In this document: positions 23,815 to 33,982 of the stretch, in pieces | Layout: every line of letters begins with the position of its first letter | Numbering within the stretch: position 1 is the stretch's first letter | DNA from: Pohlia nutans | Taxonomy: Eukaryota > Streptophyta > Bryopsida > Bryales > Mniaceae | NCBI GenBank assembly: GCA_022496805.1 | Contig: CM040096.1 | Span: forward strand, 8,061,501 to 8,125,500 | Length of the DNA: 64,000 nucleotides | Reading direction: 5' to 3' | The notes under the pieces: model-generated | Seen by the model: only the letters and a program-made list of their open reading frames with translations | Told to the model about the DNA's origin: nothing | Databases searched by the model: none | Made by a program: the position numbers and the translations under genes

Positions 23815-24000
23815 AAAAAATGTCATGGTGGAGTTGCTATTTGGAGGGAGGAAGCAACAAAAGCAACAATGGCGCTATATGATTACATGCGGATTAAGCA
23901 GATCACTATTCTAATTGAAGCAAAGTCGCACATACTTGAATATGTTGCAATGCAGATTGAAGGCATGGGTGACAAGAGGTTGCTAGATGCTTACTAGAGT
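23815..24000 (+). pseudogene. Short Myb/SANT-like (trihelix-type) coding remnant
   Basis: One frame reads GGVAIWREEATKATMALYDY, then about 35 residues including EYVAMQIEG and RLLDAY before a TAG. The Trp, followed by Glu-Glu-Ala-Thr and a Leu-Tyr helix, resembles the start of Myb/SANT-like DNA-binding domains that accompany some plant DNA transposases. It is only about 60 codons and lies inside a TIR-bounded element, so a decayed accessory transposon gene is the likeliest reading. Chance similarity is possible. Confidence 0.3.
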
Positions 24001-25199
24001 AGCTAAGTACATTACTATATAGTATGTTATTTTCTAGTTTAATTGTGAAGGTATTGATTTAAAAGTTTGTACTATTCTTATAAATTGTAAACAAGTAAAG
24101 TGTTTTTAAATACTAAAATGCATATTTAAAACATATCCGTCTATTTGTGGCATACTTCCAATTGCTTACAATATGTTTATATGGTTTTGTAAGATGTGTA
24201 CTTAACCTCTTGTTTGAGAACTCTAACCTCCTGTATTTTTCTAATATACTATGTGTCAAGATCAATTTCAAGGAGAGTTTTGTTGCGTATAGAATTCAAT
24301 TAGAAAATATTCAAAGCACAAGTAATGACTTTTTCTGGCCAAAAAAATAGTGACTCAAAAATTTCCAAATTATCCTTTTTGCAACCAAATCTGTAAAAGA
24401 AAAAATTGGCCAAAATTTTCATGCAATTTCTACCGGTCTGAATTTTAGTGCGCCGGAAGCCAAGTGCATGATTATATGGCCAAGTGCAAAAATAGGGGAT
24501 TGGATGTTATTAGTATCCTACTTATGGTCTGTTTTGACATAAATGAACTAATTTAATTTAATTTAATTTTTCCAAATAAAAAAACCGTAGTGCCTGGTGG
24601 TGCTTGCAGTATTGGGCCCCGCCGTTACGCTACACGAGCTGCGACGAGTATGGTTGGGAGCTTTTTCATGTCTCCTTTTTTTTTTCATGGTATCAATGTC
24701 GTTGTAGCAATCTCTGAATTCCGAATTGACAGCTTATGGTTGACCATGTTTGAATTCCGAATTGGCACCTTATGGTTGACCATGTTTAGGGGTTTAGGGT
24801 ATTTTGAAGGTCTCTTGCAAGCCCATTTGTCCTCCAATGTCCAATCTTCAGGTGTGGTATGATTTAGGGTTTTCTTTGGAAGCTAAAGTAAAGCCCTTAC
24901 CACACGACAAACACATGAATTTTCAAAACTTCTTCGAACGTGACACTTTGTTTCTCAAATGGTTTCTTTTCTTTTTTTCTCTCCCTATCTCGTGGAGTTT
25001 TAGGCAATAGTGCAGAGTAATATTAAATACATTTATTGTGCCATGTCACTACTTTATTGCCATGTAGATTCCAAAGCTAAAAAGTTGTTCATGTCTTTGT
25101 TGCACTTTTTTAGCTACTTCCCATGTGGTAACCATTTGCTTGTGTGAACCAATGGAAAATGTTTATTTTCAAAGGATTTCCTCTCGTGTAGTAAAGGCC

Positions 25200-25456
25200 T
25201 ATATTACCTTGACCCCTTGGCGTCTAAAATGTCCAATATAGCCATCTGCATTACTGAACTTTGCAATGGTGGCATTTTCTCATTTTACCTCGGTTTTTTT
25301 GATTGCAATACATCATTTTAAAGCTCTTGTTCTATACTACAAGATCAATAGTGTCCATTGTGTCAGAATAAAGTCATTTTCATACAAACAAATGATTTAT
25401 AGCGAGGGGGTTCAATTTTCCTACACTATAGAAAATACATAGTGGATGCTTAGGTG
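25200..25456 (+). repeat. Dispersed repeat family F, copy 1
   Basis: Shared words include CCAATATAGCCATCTGCAT, ACTGAACTTTGCAA, ATACATCATTTTAAAGCTCT and AATGATTTATAGCGAGG. The same words occur in reverse at 27078-27300 (intron 1 of the UBL-LIN1 gene) and in split form at 31490-32000. Its ends are not defined and its class is unknown. Confidence 0.7.
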
Positions 25457-26004
25457 TGAACCCCTAAGCTCCTAAGAGACCATTTTTTGGTCGCTACTCA
25501 ATTGTAACGGGCTAGCCAAAACAAAAGAATATGTTTTTGAAAAATTAAAATATTTTTAAATACTACATCAAGTCTACTTTCCAATGCAATTTGAATTATG
25601 TCAATCCGAGTTAAAATCCATTGACGAGAATTTTTCAAAGTGGATCACCTCAACATTGTTTTAGTGTTATAAAATTTGCTATTTGGAGAAAGTAATGATG
25701 TTCCCTCCATCATTTCTTTTGCTTTTTTGAAGTATACAATAGATAAACCAATTTCTACTCATCATGCTAAATTTTAAACTCTAAAAGTGAAGATTATAGT
25801 TTATACAAATTTTCAAAGGTTAATGCTTTTAAATTCATTCAAAAAACACCTAAAGTTTTTTTTGGAAGTTCGACGATATGGATAATTTGTAGAGATGATG
25901 CCTTACATTTTGTCTATTGAACCAAACTTCATCAAACATATGGAAGGCACATATTATAAAACATCTATGCTTTGTCTAATACCCCTCGGGCGTTTAAGGG
26001 TTAA
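25457..26004 (+). repeat. TTAA-type element, family D, copy 1
   Basis: The left boundary is TGAA (a one-base change from TTAA) followed by CCCCTAAGCTCC; the right boundary is CGTTTAAGGGTTAA, with TTAA at 26001-26004. The interior matches the copies at 50026-50574 and 61057-61580 (CAACATTGTTTTAGTGTTAT, AAAATTTGCTATTTGGAGAA). It is about 548 bases and non-coding. Confidence 0.75.
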
Positions 26005-26540
26005 GATAAGCCACCCTGTTTGTGCCATGATTCGAAAGTCACACTATTTATGCCACTAAGGTATAAACTATTAGGTACCAATTGTGATCACCTATAAAAG
26101 CACATGTTTCAACTTCAGGAGTTCCTAATCTAGTTATCACAAGCATTAATTATAGCAATCTGATTGGGCTAGAAATGAAAGACAGTTATTGGTACACCTA
26201 CTAACATCAATAGTGGTCTATGCATATTAAGTTTGAAAATTTATATCAAAATCATACATTGTGAAAAAATTGAGCTTGATTATTAAACCCAAAGTTTTAT
26301 ATGCTGCAAATTTTTATCAATGAAAATCAGTGCTCCATGTAGGTTGAAATGCTTAAACTGACGGCAACTATACCCCTTACCTTATGTACTAGTAGTGTAC
26401 ATACCAAAATCTTAAATGTAAGACACGGATACAAAATGACCACAAAGTGGCACAAATAGTCACATGGCACAAATAGTGTGGTTTACCTATTCATCTCTTC
26501 TTCATCTTCTCCCAGTCCGGTGTTGTGACTGAGGCCAGAA

Positions 26541-26549
26541 TTAGGGTTT
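26541..26549 (+). promoter_or_regulatory. Telobox-like motif in the 5' leader of UBL-LIN1
   Basis: TTAGGGTTT lies 96 bases before the chosen start codon. Telobox motifs are common in 5' regions of plant housekeeping genes. The same motif is found in the leaders of the lipid kinase and RPT4. Confidence 0.5.
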
Positions 26550-26644
26550 GGTGGCCAGAACTTGGGCTCGTTTGGAACCTTGTCGTTGCACGGATTGTTG
26601 CGTTCCACAGGAGCCGGAAGGTCGCTCAGAGTATCGTGGCAGCG

Positions 26645-29600
26645 ATGGTGATGGTGCGGAAAGCCCATATGCTGGTGAAGGGCTTGGATGGGCGGACGCT
26701 CTGTTTGCGCTTCCCGAGCAATGGAAACGGCGATGAAGGAGCCGTCGTTTCCGGGGCGACCGTCGCGGCGCTCTTGAGTGCGCGGACGGGCATCTCCTCC
26801 CATTCCTTCCGCTTGGTGACGGGCACTGCCGTGGTGCGTCCCGATTCTCTCCTCACGGCAACGGACAACGAAGGACGTTGTTTTCCTTCTTGTTCCTTGT
26901 TGCTGCGTTTGCCGGGCGGCACCAAGAATGCCAAGAACAACGAGAGGATTGCGGACTTTCAGGAACCTGACAATTCTAGGGCTAATCGCAAGTCTAATAG
27001 CAAGCGCAAGGTGGACGAGGACGCGATAGCAAACTTGTTGGATGAACAAGATCCACCACGGTAATCATCCTTCGTCCACTGTGTATTTTCTGTAGGGTAG
27101 GAAAAATTGGACCCCCTGCTGCAAATCATGTTTGTGTGAAAATGACTTCAGTTAGTGTTGATCTTGTAGTATAGAACAAGAGCTTTAAAATGATGTATTG
27201 CAATCAGACAACCTAGGTAAATGAGAAAATTATGCCGACGTTGCAAAGTTCAGTGATGATGCAGATGGCCATATTGGGCGTTATAGACGCTTAGGGTTTA
27301 ATGACTGGAGAAGAAAATCAGGTTGCATGCAGTTTTGTCTGAGCTCGCGAAGTCTCCTATTTACTTAACCCCTAAGAGGTCCAGGCGGGATCTCGTATTT
27401 TTCTGTAGCAGGTCATATGGGGACTGCGTTTTGATCAATGTTAATTTATTTTCGACATTTCGCTGATTCTGGGGATACGTACTTTGGCCCCATGTGGATT
27501 ATGTGGTGATCAATCGAATTGGTCATTTTTAAAACCATAAATCCTTGATCGTTTAGGGGTTGAATCGTCGACTTGGTTGCATTTGCAGGGCTACCAAAAA
27601 AGCTCGATTTCCTAAAGGGAAGAAAGACTCGGGGACGAGGGCATTTTTACAGGATCCTGTAATTGGAGAGGAGGATGGAGGACCTATTTTGGCTACAGAT
27701 GCACGTTTAGCTGCCAAGGAGCGTGCGTTACAACGTACTGTTCGCAATGAGCAGCTTATTAATGCTGAGGATGCCTCATTGGTTGATGATCCTGTTGCCG
27801 CCGAAGAAAAGGTCAGCTGTTCTGTGTTTTTTTTCTTGCGTTTCTCGGATGTCATTTTGCATTCAATTGCATGACTCTATTGCTTCACTTCCCTGTTGAC
27901 AAGATTTGCTTCTGATTATTACTATATAGCCTTGTGTGGTGATTCATCGCATTTCTGGTTTCTTTCCAACTTTTCCTGTATTGTGTCGTGACGTGTTTTT
28001 ATTCCAGGGTGCTATGGCGAGGTTAGAAGATGGCGTTACCATCGAACCTTTCAACTTGAATCAAGAAAGAGAAGAAGGCTACTTTGATGCTCAAGGGAAT
28101 TATGTTGAGTACAAGCTCAATGAGGATGATAAGGTAGCTACTTCAGATACCACTCCTGTTTTCATCTAGTATGAATGCTGGCCATGACTAGATAGTGAAT
28201 AAATGTACCTCACTTGGAAGTTTTGGCGTTGCCTCTAATTTTTATCTTTTCTTATTTTTTACTACCCAACTAATTAGATCCATGATTTGATCAGTGTTAG
28301 ATAAATGTTATTTTTGTTCATTTTCTCTTTCTCAGTAAGTTGTGGTGCCCTTGCACTTAAAGCATGCCTTTCGGAGCAGGACGCGTGGTTTGAGACTGCA
28401 GAAGTTGACGAGAGTCTGCAAGCGAAGAAAATTAAGGAGAAGGAGATGGCAAACGAAGATACTGAGCTCACTACTGAAGAGCGGTGGGTACTTCAGAAGC
28501 GAATTGCGAATACTCTTCTGCCAGGAGAAACGGTTGGTTTATCTCAAGCCTTTAGGTCATCTTCTTCTTAGGTCATTTTTGCCGGAATAGAATCTTTCAG
28601 ATGCTGGCATTAAATACCAAGTGGTGTATCACTTTACTAACTCCAAACGTCACTCTGGATTTTAGATCTTGCAAGCTTTTAGGAGATTGCGAGGAGTGAC
28701 GAAGGACAAGAAATGGGCTCCGCCGATGGTCGGAGAGACAAAGCAAATCTTTGATCGTCTGACAGAGGATGCCATGAAGCTGTTAGACAATGGCGATTAC
28801 AGTAAGACTTCTAGTCTGCTGGATTATCAAACGCTCCAGTTGCAGCCAATTAATTGCATATCATATTGATTAAAGACATGGATTACCGATGCTGTACATA
28901 AGAATGTCGTTATTGAGAATGCAGTAGTGGAAGCAGTAAGTCACAATTACCCAAATCCACCACCGTTATTAAATTGGAAATTCCACTACAAAAAGAAGAA
29001 ATCGACACTTGTACTCTGACTAATTTCAGTCTTAATTGTGTTTTTACAGATATTTATCACGAAGATAAAGAAACTCTGCAACGAGAAGCTGGTCAGTACG
29101 CATGCCATCATTTTTTTCCTGTAATTGGTTTACACGTTTATCTTCGTTGAACACCTCATTACAGTGTTTTTGTTCTGAGATGACTTGCTGCTTGTTCAGA
29201 TGGCTACGAGGCCCTAGCTCGAGCTAGAAAAGGCGAAACAAGTGGTAGCAATGGGACAACGCAGCATCCTTTTCAGGTACCGTTCAAATGTTTCTCTGAC
29301 GAATTTGTGACGTGACACAAGTGAACTAGATTGGACAAGTAGGCTTACAAGACGATTGCACTTAAGGAATATTTGTTGTGCTGAAATGTTTTGAACAAGT
29401 TGTAATTTTCCTTGTATTTTCTCTGGGTTTGTCCAATATGGTGGATCTGGCCTTACCTTACCACCTAATTATTGGTTTTGTTGCATTATACGAATTTCCT
29501 TTTTCAGTTCTAAACCACCATAAAGAAAACTTAATTGATTCCAACACATTCGATTGGCAGGTCCAGTCTACCGCTGGAGACATGTTCGGCGACGATGATT

Positions 29601-30222
29601 CTTTTGACATGTTCGGCGGAGATGACGACGTACCTACAGCGGGACAAACTTCTGGCAACTTGCAATCACAAGCGGAACAAATTAGCAATACATTACCTGA
29701 GCTTCCTGGATATGTTTATGACGCAAATTCGGGGTAAGATATGTTTTGTTTTCTCTGTCCGTTGAATCAACAGCAATGGGTATGGCACGTTGAAGCGTTG
29801 TATTGCAGCTGTTCTTATAACACATGATGCTTACAGTACAAGCCACTTTCTATCACACGTTGCGTAGTATTGCAAGTTCTATAGCATGATGTGCCTTCTG
29901 TCTTTCAAATTTTTTTTTAACACAATTCGTGTTTGTGTTTGTAGGTATTACTACAATGCGGATGATGGTTACTTTTATGATAAGAACTCGGGCCTTTTCT
30001 GCAATGCAGCATCTGGGAAATGGTAATCCATCTTTAGTCCAAATTGTGAAATTCCACCTCTGGCTTATGAAATTGTCTAGGCATGTTTTCTGGAGCATGT
30101 TTTCTGAGTGTGATGTGGGAATTTGCAGGTTCATGTATGACGGTGCCAACGGATCATATCTGGAAGTCTCAGAAAGTGGTGACACAGGCGCCAGTATAAC
30201 AGGTGTTGGAGCAGAAGCGTGA
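26645..30222 (+). CDS. LIN1: Ubiquitin-like domain fused to a LIN1/CD2BP2-type U5 snRNP protein, 10 exons
   Basis: Exons: 26645-27060, 27589-27811, 28008-28133, 28380-28532, 28666-28801, 29050-29091, 29200-29276, 29561-29733, 29945-30022, 30129-30222. All introns are GT-AG with matching phases; 505 residues. Residues 9-92 form a ubiquitin-like fold: VKGLDGRTLCLRFP, ARTGI, RLVTG, and a C-terminal LLLRLPGG (85-92). Pattern and ending resemble the processed UBL of the splicing factor Sde2. The rest is LIN1/CD2BP2 (U5-52K): RKV/RFPKGKK (145-151), EPFNLNQEREEGYFDAQGNY (226-245), DAWFE, LQAFRRLRG and GYEALARARKGE. The C-terminus has tyrosine-rich octamers (YVYDANSG, YYYNADDG, YFYDKNSG, LFCNAASG; 442-473) like an OCRE domain, where animal CD2BP2 has GYF. 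The family tethers to U5 snRNP. The start is the first ATG in frame; M43 and M49 are alternatives. Intron 1 carries two repeats. Confidence 0.87.
27078..27300 (-). repeat. Dispersed repeat family F, copy 2, in intron 1 of UBL-LIN1
   Basis: It is the reverse complement of the family F copy at 25200-25456, with matching words AGAGCTTTAAAATGATGTAT, TTGCAAAGTTCAGTGATG and CAGATGGCCATATTGGGCG. It begins about 17 bases after the exon 1 donor site, so it makes up much of intron 1. Confidence 0.7.
27365..27563 (-). repeat. TTAA-type miniature element, family G, in intron 1 of UBL-LIN1
   Basis: It is bounded by TTAA-CCCCTAAGAGGTCC at 27365 and by GATCGTTTAGGGG-TTGA at 27563 (one base from TTAA). The right part (TCAATCGAATTGGTCATTTT, AAAACCATAAATCCTTG) corresponds to the left end of the intact family G copy at 40893-41133. 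It is about 199 bases and ends 25 bases before exon 2. Confidence 0.7.
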
Positions 30223-30617
30223 ATTTTTTACAGTTTTCAGTGTAGATTAAATATAGAAGGTTTTGGGTCAGTACTCACCGAGTTAGGAGTCACGACATGG
30301 ATTGAATCCTGTAGAGGATGTGCATGTTATTGTTCATATTCTTGTACGCGAGGTCGTCTTGGTGAAACACCCACTACGGTATTGTGCTTCAAGCTCTTCC
30401 ACAAGTCGGTTTCCATGGATAACCGTTTTTCACTCACCAATTCTCGCTGATTTATAACATCCCTACAAAATTTTAGTTTACCATTTTAAATGCAATATAG
30501 CTACACCAACTATTTTAGAAATCAACTGCTGTGGTAGTTACTCTGGTAATAAGATGAAGAGGAGCGGCATGTGCACAGTGGACCCATAATCGTCACAAAT
30601 AGCACAAGTATGTTATT
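30223..30617. other. 3' flank of UBL-LIN1
   Basis: Apparent 3' UTR and downstream DNA. No separate feature was seen. Confidence 0.4.
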
Positions 30618-31489
30618 TTAAACCCTTAACTGCCCGAGCGTCCATTTTTTGGACGATGTACAGATTTCATCCATGTTTTCTCATCCACCATGCACTTTTT
30701 GCAGTGTGGATTTTTTACTGTAGATTTTATGGGAAGTTAGCTTCATGCATGTGTGATTTGATTAGAAAGGGGATGATTTGTAAAAAATTTATGCCTCATT
30801 TCATGTTCTAGTGATTCACTCAAAATTTCAAAGATTTCAGTGTAAAAGTGCTCTTAAAAAAGTCAACTCATAAACTTAAGCAACCAAAAAATCTTAAAAA
30901 ATCACTACACCTAGAGTATTACATTTCAACCAATCACAACAAATTTCATCCAGTGATTGTCAATATCTTATTTGTAATTGAACTAGTGGGATCCGTGCCG
31001 TTCAGCACATTGATGTTAGTTTAATGTTAAGAACTTTTATGGACTTCAAATATGTTGATTCAAGAAATAAATAATATATATGAATATTATTTATTTAGAA
31101 AAATAAAATATACATTGAAGGCCTCAAACATTGCCTCTATTTTATTTATTTATCTTTTTTTTTTTAATCTTGAAAGACAAAGGACAAAATTAATTGAAGT
31201 GCAAGGGAGAAAAAACAATCATCCAGGGTCCCAAATGAGGGTTGGCTATATTAATTTACAATATGATCAATTCAAGTCATCATTTCAACTAACTTCAAAG
31301 TTACTCAACTATCATGCAACTAATTTCAGAATACCTCAAATATCATTCACTAACTGTTTCAAACCCGCTTTCATCAATCCTCACTAACCTTTTGAAAGTA
31401 AAACTCTAAAAGAAATCGTTGTCTTGCTCCAAACAAACTCCAATCCAAACCGTAATCCTCAAGTCAATCTGCACAGATCTCCCAAAACG

Positions 31490-32000
31490 CCGAGGTTACT
31501 CAAAAAACGCCCAATATGGCAATCTGCATCACTGAACTTTCTAAACAATGGCTTTTATATTGTTTTTTTTTATTGCTATACATCATTTTAAAGGTCTTGT
31601 TCTATATTAAAAGATCAATTGCGTCGACCGTATTAAACTACCATAGACCTAAGTCATGCAACATACTATCATTCAACTAATTTCAAAGTCACTCACTTTG
31701 ACTAACCTTTTGAAAGTAAAACCCTAATACCGAGATGTATCGTTGTGCTCCAAACAAACTCCACTCCAAAACCGTAATCTTCAAGTCAATCTGCACACGT
31801 TCTCCACAACGCCAACCAGTTTTAGTCAAAAAAAAATGCAAGGTGACTCAAAAAATGACTATCTACATCACTGCAAAATCAAGTTGAACCCTAAACCCTA
31901 AAACCCTAAATCAAGATCAAGTTGAAGTCATTTTCACACAAACAGATGATTTGCAGCATAGGGTCCAATTTTCCTACACTACAGAAAATTAAGGGTCTAA
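31490..32000 (+). repeat. Dispersed repeat family F, copy 3 (interrupted)
   Basis: The left half (31490-31640: CCAATATGGCAATCTGCATC, ATACATCATTTTAAAGGTCT) and the right half (31918-32000: AAGTCATTTTCACACAAACA, GGGTCCAATTTTCCTACACT) match the continuous copy at 25200-25456. About 280 unrelated or duplicated bases lie between them. Confidence 0.65.
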
Positions 32001-32145
32001 GATATGAGATTACATATGAGATTGCATTACATTTAATTAGTCTAAATTCCACCTTCTCAATTCCTACACCAGCAATTCTATAAAACAATGAGTAACACAA
32101 AGAGTGATCCAAATGCTCAACTGTTATCCTCAACTGCAACAATTT

Positions 32146-32880
32146 TCAATTCAGCTTGATCTTTTTTCCTCAACAACAAAGAAACAGACTCAAACTGAGA
32201 TAAATTGAGCTTCATCTTTTTCAACAGCAAAGAAACAGACTCAACAATGCAACTTGATCTTTTTTTCCTCAACCTTTTTTCCTCAACAACAAAGAAACAA
32301 ACTCATCCTCAACAATTCAACTTGATCTTTTTACTTCAAGAGCAAAGAAATCGACTTGATTTTTTTTTCCTCAACAGCAAACAAACTTGATTTTTTTTCA
32401 ACTTGATCTTTTTTCTTCAACAATGGTCATATTCGTCATATTGAGACTTTTAGTTGATTTTGAGACAGAATGCCAGTTATTCAAAAATTCATTTAAAAAA
32501 TAATAATTGAAACCAAAAAAAAATTAATGCTCAAAAAGTGCTCAAATAGTGATTCTATAATGAAATTCCAAAAGGTGGTGTTGTTAAATATTTATAAAAA
32601 AAATAGTAGTAAGGAAATAAAACAGTTTATCTTCGAGTCGAAGATAAAAATGAGATTGCGAAAAGTCTCAATATAACAAATATGGCCATAACAACAAACA
32701 AACAAACAAACTCATCCTCAACAATTCGACTTAACAACAACAAAGAAACTTGATTTTTTTTCCTTAACAGCAAACAAACTTGATTTTTTTTTCAACTTGA
32801 TCTTTTTTCTTCAACAGCAAACAAACAAACTCATCCTCAACAATTCGACTTAACAACAACAAAGAAACTTGATTTTTTTT
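32146..32880 (+). repeat. Degenerate CAACAACAAAGAAAC / CTTGATTTTTTTTC repeat tract
   Basis: Variants of ACAGCAAAGAAACAGACTCA and CAACTTGATCTTTTTTCCTC alternate many times, and a block of about 105 bases (GCAAACAAACTTGATTTTTT and neighbours) is repeated near 32370 and 32769. It behaves like a diverged minisatellite and is not coding. Confidence 0.65.
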
Positions 32881-33497
32881 TCTGCAACACTTTGCCCTCA
32901 GATAAAAGAAACACAACGACGATGGATTGCTCACCTTCCCTACACCAGCAAAGTAACAATAAACCTTTCAACCTTTTCTTCAAACCTTTTCTTTCCCCAT
33001 CACTCCCCCCTGAGAAGATTTGCAGCAAAGAGTCCAACTACACAGTGGGCGCTTAGGGTTCAGCTTGAAGTTTAGATCATTGCGGAAGAGAGTCATCAGG
33101 GAGAAGAGCACAGCAGATACAGAAGCGCCATGACCAAAGGCGCATCAACGCAGAAGAAGGAACACCGTGAAAGAAGGAACACAGATGAAGGACAACCACT
33201 TGTTTTTGAGCTTGGGTTGTCTCCTCGACGGATTCCAGCGCGGAACGGTCGAGTGAGACAAACCAAGCTGTATTGTATTATAGATTACAAAAGAATTTTG
33301 AATTTTCACTTTCAAATCTTATACAAAAATATCGGTGATAGCAATCATAGATCTAACCGTATAGATAGAATCTAAAATTCATGATGTACAACTTTAATTT
33401 ATACATCAAGTTCAAAATATTCCTCTTAGTTTCATTTTATGATGCATCTTTGCAAAATTGCCGAATTTGGAGAGGATTCTAGGCATTTAGGGGTTAA

Positions 33498-33982
33498 TGG
33501 ATCTTATTGGCAAGTGAAAAAGGATTCCAATGCATACCTAGCTATCGGGGTCTGCAAGAAGTAATAATCAATCACATATCAAGAAGACTGAATCTTAAAA
33601 AATCACGTATCAAGAAGTTTTTAAAAAAATTTAAAAATCTATAAAGTTCTTTAGCAGTTAGGAGGTGAGTACCACAAGGGCTAAAGAACCTTATGGTATG
33701 GTGAAGATGTGAATCTTGAAGAATATTCATAGAATTTGGCATTGGTTTCGACAAAACAATCGATTATTTGATATGAGATGTTGACCCTGATGGCCATGCA
33801 TGGTATTGATCCTAGATACTTATAGGCATGTGTTATGATTGTGTGCATTTTTGTATAATCAACATTTAAGTTTCAGTGTCACTCTTAGGTCCAAATGTTA
33901 GGTTACAATTTGAGACAAGATTCATTATGTGTGTACATGCCTTAGAGGTATGTTGTATTGACTAATGGGCTCTTAGTCATTC
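33498..33982. other. Spacer with a small hairpin related to the DUF2235-intron element
   Basis: At 33650-33695 the arms ATAAAGTTCTTTAGC and GCTAAAGAACCTTATGG are close copies of the TIR of the element at 4389-4572. Otherwise nothing recognisable. Confidence 0.4.

Larger units (their letters stand above)
22515..24500. mobile_element. Candidate 2-kb TIR transposon with a Myb/SANT-like fragment
   Basis: The left end (TCCCTATTTTTGCACTTGG) and the inverted right end match over about 21 positions, with GGCCA following on both sides. The interior includes a (TTA)n run (22951-22983), an (AAAT)n run (23299-23322), two copies of a roughly 230-base unit and a short coding remnant at 23815-24000. No target duplication was found with certainty. 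It is non-autonomous. Confidence 0.55.
24501..26520. other. AT-rich repeat-bearing DNA upstream of the UBL-LIN1 gene
   Basis: The region contains a duplicated 40-base-scale unit at about 24714-24787 (TGAATTCCGAATTG ... TATGGTTGACCATGTTT, twice), a family F repeat (25200-25456) and a TTAA-type element (25457-26004). The segment 26005-26520 shows nothing beyond the presumed promoter of the next gene. Confidence 0.55.
30983..33293. mobile_element. 2.3-kb unclassified insertion inside a family E element
   Basis: By comparison with 59538-60351 this segment interrupts the sequence ATTGAA|TTACAAAA. It starts CTAGTGGGATCCGTGCCG and ends ATTGTATTATAG. Near its right end (33222-33252) an interrupted stem is formed by CTCGAC and GTCGAG with inner GC-rich pairing. 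Insertion between A and T and a 3'-end hairpin recall Helitrons, but the canonical TC start and CTRR end are not present, so it remains unclassified. It contains a split family F copy, three telomere-like CCCTAAA units (about 31887-31910) and a CAA/CTT-rich direct repeat region. Confidence 0.45.
30618..33497 (+). repeat. TTAA-type element, family E, split by a 2.3-kb insertion
   Basis: The left part (30618-30982) starts TTAA-ACCCTTAACTGCC and shares GTCCATTTTTTGGACGATGT, CATGCACTTTTTGCAGTG and TTAGCTTCATGCATGTG with the copy at 59538-60351. The right part (33294-33497) continues with the next words of that copy (ACAAAAATATCGGTGATAGC, TTGCCGAATTTGGAGAGG) and ends TTTAGGGG-TTAA at 33494-33497. 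The intervening 30983-33293 has no counterpart in the other copy. Confidence 0.75.

Noticed and set aside
26483..27049. Long open frame (188 codons) on the reverse strand
   Set aside because: It is antisense to exon 1 of UBL-LIN1, has low-complexity composition and no recognisable domain; the plus frame has clear UBL and LIN1 homology and splice continuity.
31887..31910. Interstitial telomere repeat (CCCTAAA)n
   Set aside because: Only about three imperfect units are present, too few to call an array.
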